From NCBI RefSeq assembly GCF_014235845.1, contig NZ_JACJUQ010000003.1, forward strand, positions 186,001-250,000: DNA of 64,000 bases. Direction: 5' to 3'. Origin of the DNA: Pontivivens nitratireducens. GTDB lineage: Bacteria > Pseudomonadota > Alphaproteobacteria > Rhodobacterales > Rhodobacteraceae. The translations under genes and the position numbers were made by a program. Shown here piece after piece: positions 61,546 through 64,000 of this stretch. The notes under the pieces were generated by a model. That model was not told the DNA's origin, searched no databases, and was given only the letters and a program-made list of their open reading frames with translations. The stretch's first letter is position 1, and each line of letters opens with the position of its first letter.

Positions 61546-63032
61546 CAGTCTGTCTTCACAGGTGTGTAGATGGAATTGGGCAGCTCATATCCCCACTGTC
61601 TGAACCGGTCCGAGTGGATTGAGCGCAAGCCGGTCGCGGTGAAATGCCCCAAGATCATGTTATCCGCATCCAGACCGGTCCGCTTGAAGCGGAAGATTTC
61701 CTGCATCGACACGATATCCCCCTCCATCCCTGTCAGTTCCGTTACCGAGACCATTCGGCGCGAACCATCTTGTAGACGACTGACCTGTACCACCAGGTTA
61801 ACGGCCGCGGCGATTTGCGCGCGGCTGGCGCTCATCGGCATTTCCACGCCGGTCATCGCGATCATGTTTTCCAGACGGCTGATCGCGTCACGGGATGAGT
61901 TCGCGTGGATCGTCGTCATCGACCCGTCGTGGCCGGTGTTCATGGCCTGCAACATGTCGATCACCTCGTCGCCGCGGGTTTCACCCACGATGATCCGGTC
62001 CGGACGCATCCGCAGGGCGTTGCGCAGCAGGTCGCGCTGCGTGACCTCGCCGCGCCCCTCGACATTGGGGGGGCGGCTTTCCATGCGGCCGATATGGACC
62101 TGTTGCAGTTGCAGTTCGGCGGTGTCCTCGATGGTCACGATCCGCTCTGAATTGTCGATGAACGAGGACAGGGCGTTCAATGTTGTCGTCTTGCCCGAAC
62201 CCGTACCGCCCGACACGATGATGTTCAGCCGGCACGACACGGCAGCTTGCAGATAGGCGGCCATTTCCTCGGTGAAGGCGCCGAAGTCGATCAGCTCGTC
62301 GATGCTCAGCTTTTCCTTGGAAAATTTACGAATCGACACCAGCGGGCCATCCACGGCGCAGGGCGGGACCAGCGCGTTGAAGCGTGATCCGTCCGACAGG
62401 CGCGCATCGACATAGGGGTTCGATTCATCGACCCGCCGGCCCACGGCGCTGACGATCTTGTCGATGACCCGCAGCAGGTGCTTCTCATCCTTGAAGACGG
62501 TATCGGTCAGTTGCAGCTTGCCCTTCCTCTCGACGAAGACTTGACGGTGCGAGTTCACGAGGATGTCGTTGACGGTCGGATCCTTCAGCAGCGGTTCCAG
62601 CGGGCCCAGGCCCGTCACCTCGTCATACAGATCGTTGTTGAGCTGCTCGACCTCGGCCGCGTTCAGGACGATGCCCTGTTCGCGCAGCCCCTCGCGGCTG
62701 ATCGCGCTGATCTCACGCCGCAGATCGCCCTCGCTGACCTTGTCGAGCACGGCGAGGTTCAGGGTTTCGAGCAACCGCCGGTGCAGTTCCATGCGGATGT
62801 CGAGCAGGCGGGCGCGGCGCTTGGCATCCCGTTCCTTCTCCGCGATCTGCGCCGCCGTTTCGGGCTGGGCCTTGCTCAATTTCGGTGATGGTGTCGTGGC
62901 GACCGCAGGCGGGGCGCTGCCAGTTGCCGCAACCCCGGACTTCTCCAAAGCCGGTGAGTCCTGAGGGCGGGGCGAGGGTTGTGCAGCCCGCTGACCCGGT
63001 TTTTGCCCCGGCTTCTGATAACGTGAAAACAA
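61545..63032 (-). CDS. cpaF: CpaF/TadA secretion ATPase
   Basis: A 495-residue VirB11-family ATPase that powers Flp pilus assembly. A ~60-residue proline/alanine-rich N-terminus precedes the helical domain; Walker A is GGTGSGKT with K281, the Asp box is in [10 protein letters not shown], and the family [20 protein letters not shown] stretch with Walker B and the His motif follow. The best start is TTG 63032 with GAGGGGGG about 8 bases upstream, giving [10 protein letters not shown]; no ATG is nearer. It lies 50 bases after cpaE. Confidence 0.92.
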   Translation of the reverse strand: MFSRYQKPGQKPGQRAAQPSPRPQDSPALEKSGVAATGSAPPAVATTPSPKLSKAQPETAAQIAEKERDAKRRARLLDIRMELHRRLLETLNLAVLDKVSEGDLRREISAISREGLREQGIVLNAAEVEQLNNDLYDEVTGLGPLEPLLKDPTVNDILVNSHRQVFVERKGKLQLTDTVFKDEKHLLRVIDKIVSAVGRRVDESNPYVDARLSDGSRFNALVPPCAVDGPLVSIRKFSKEKLSIDELIDFGAFTEEMAAYLQAAVSCRLNIIVSGGTGSGKTTTLNALSSFIDNSERIVTIEDTAELQLQQVHIGRMESRPPNVEGRGEVTQRDLLRNALRMRPDRIIVGETRGDEVIDMLQAMNTGHDGSMTTIHANSSRDAISRLENMIAMTGVEMPMSASRAQIAAAVNLVVQVSRLQDGSRRMVSVTELTGMEGDIVSMQEIFRFKRTGLDADNMILGHFTATGLRSIHSDRFRQWGYELPNSIYTPVKTD

Positions 63033-63082
63033 TGCCGTACCCCCCTCAACCTCGTCCCGACGTCCCGGCCGGGCTGCGATCC

Positions 63083-64000
63083 TCAGATCGCGTCTGCCTG
63101 CTGTTTCTCGGCCAATTCGGCCAGCGACCCTGCAATTTTGCGCACTTCCTTGCGCAAGGCATTGCCGGAAGCGCCCTCCGCGAGTGGCACACCCTGATCG
63201 GCGGCGTTCACCACGGCCTTGCCGCCATCGGGCAACATGACATTGTATTCGATGCCCAGCGATTCCGCCATGCGCTTGACGCGCCCCTTGCCGCCTCCGG
63301 TCAGGCCGCCGGGGGCGCGGTTCATCACGTATTGCACCTTCTCCAACGGCAGGTCCTCGGCCTTCAGCGCGCGCAGGAACCGCAGCATGTTCTGGGCGCA
63401 GCGCATGTCCAGCTCCATCACGGCGAAATAGGTCTCCGCCATCTCCAGAACGACGCTGGTCCATCCCACCAGAACCGAAGGCATGTCCACGATGACGAAA
63501 TCATGGGTTGTGGCCGCCACATCCAGAATGCGGCGAATATCCTCGTTTTCCACGATCTCGAAGGGAACCGTATCGGGCGGGGCGGTCAGGACGGACAGCT
63601 TCTTGCCATAGGTCACCATCGCATCGCCGATCGCGGTCCTGTCCTGCCCCTGTGGTTCGGTCAGCAACTGCATCGTCGCCTCGCGCCGGGCCAGATCCAG
63701 ATAAGTCGCGACCGAGCCGAATTGCAGGTTCAGATCAATGATACAGACCTTGCGCGAGACCTTGCGCGGGGTCTGCGCCATCTCCCATGCCAGATTGACG
63801 GCCAGGGTCGTGGCCCCGACGCCGCCCGCGATGCCCTGCACCGGCAGGATCATCCCGCGCCGCGCCGACATATCGCCGACATGTGCGGGCTGATGCGACG
63901 CCACGCGCATCTTTTCCAGAGTCTCCGCCAGCACGCCCTCAGGCATCGGGTAGGGTGTGAATTCGTCCGCGCCGGCACGCACCAACCTGTGCAAGGCTGT
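63083..64000 (-). CDS. cpaE: CpaE/TadZ pilus assembly ATPase-like protein, 5' part missing
   Basis: The frame is open to the window end, giving the last ~305 residues of a CpaE/TadZ protein. The MinD/ParA-like domain has a deviant Walker A GIAGGVGATTL, the VCIIDLNLQFGSVATYLDL motif and FVIVDMPS. CpaE marks the site of pilus assembly. The N-terminal receiver-like domain lies beyond the edge. Confidence 0.92.
   Translation of the reverse strand, partial: TALHRLVRAGADEFTPYPMPEGVLAETLEKMRVASHQPAHVGDMSARRGMILPVQGIAGGVGATTLAVNLAWEMAQTPRKVSRKVCIIDLNLQFGSVATYLDLARREATMQLLTEPQGQDRTAIGDAMVTYGKKLSVLTAPPDTVPFEIVENEDIRRILDVAATTHDFVIVDMPSVLVGWTSVVLEMAETYFAVMELDMRCAQNMLRFLRALKAEDLPLEKVQYVMNRAPGGLTGGGKGRVKRMAESLGIEYNVMLPDGGKAVVNAADQGVPLAEGASGNALRKEVRKIAGSLAELAEKQQADAI

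Overview
The window is a GC-rich (about 60-65% by eye), densely packed stretch of chromosome from an alphaproteobacterium, most likely in the Rhodobacterales/Rhodobacteraceae. This rests on family-level recognition: a GcrA cell-cycle regulator, the hemC-hemD-mitofilin-hemY string, a DUF1178 and a TIGR02300 protein, PtsP beside aspartokinase, intracellular PhaZ, and a Tad pilus locus. No prophage, transposase, integrase, CRISPR array or rRNA operon was seen. Most of the window is ordinary chromosomal backbone with short accessory insertions. Both tRNA genes (Thr-CGT, Ala-GGC) have a single accessory-looking gene on their 3' side.

Layout. 1-2.2 kb: a coupled FAD oxidoreductase/aminotransferase pair (polyamine-type amine catabolism). 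2.3-4.7 kb: ychF and an MFS efflux permease. 4.9-8.1 kb: a light-sensing unit of heme oxygenase (makes biliverdin) and a bacteriophytochrome HWE kinase with a fused receiver. 8.1-9.1 kb: an AT-richer patch with a DUF421 protein, then tRNA-Thr. 9.1-14 kb: hemC, hemD, a mitofilin-like protein and hemY. 14.1-18.4 kb: ptsP, lysC and a DUF1178 gene. 18.5-26.5 kb: the phosphate regulon phoR-pstSCAB-phoU-phoB, with a candidate Pho box before pstS. 26.5-35.1 kb: small housekeeping genes (VOC protein, gcrA, ABC permease, two NUDIX hydrolases, Hsp33, CCA-adding enzyme, two LysE exporters, hemF) plus an exported JAMM-like protein. 35.3-43.3 kb: a two-gene ABC exporter, an orphan PAS/HAMP chemoreceptor, a second-type glutamyl-tRNA synthetase and a small zincin. 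43.5-43.7 kb: a candidate three-hairpin small RNA. 43.7-49.4 kb: an iron-acquisition operon, transcribed leftward: hemP, a Cys-rich unknown, imelysin, di-heme cytochrome, second imelysin, DUF1513. 49.7-53.2 kb: a P-loop ATPase, tRNA-Ala, a 25-bp tandem repeat array, a TIGR02300 gene, phaZ and a YgjP-like metallopeptidase. 53.2-56.4 kb: an Lhr-type helicase and a crotonase. 56.4-64 kb: the Tad (Flp pilus) assembly locus, leftward, from cpaE (cut by the window end) through cpaF, tadB, tadC, two TPR lipoproteins and the prepilin peptidase to an AAA ATPase.

Heme and iron recur. Heme is made (hemC, hemD, hemY, hemF), opened to biliverdin for the phytochrome (bphO), and linked to iron uptake (hemP, imelysins, di-heme cytochrome). 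Many neighbours overlap by 1-4 bases (ATGA, GTGA or TTGA), which fixes several start codons and indicates translational coupling. The least explained items are the candidate small RNA near 43.5 kb, the Cys-rich gene after hemP, the second imelysin with a changed signature, the 25-bp minisatellite overlapping a stop codon, and the exported JAMM-like protein.
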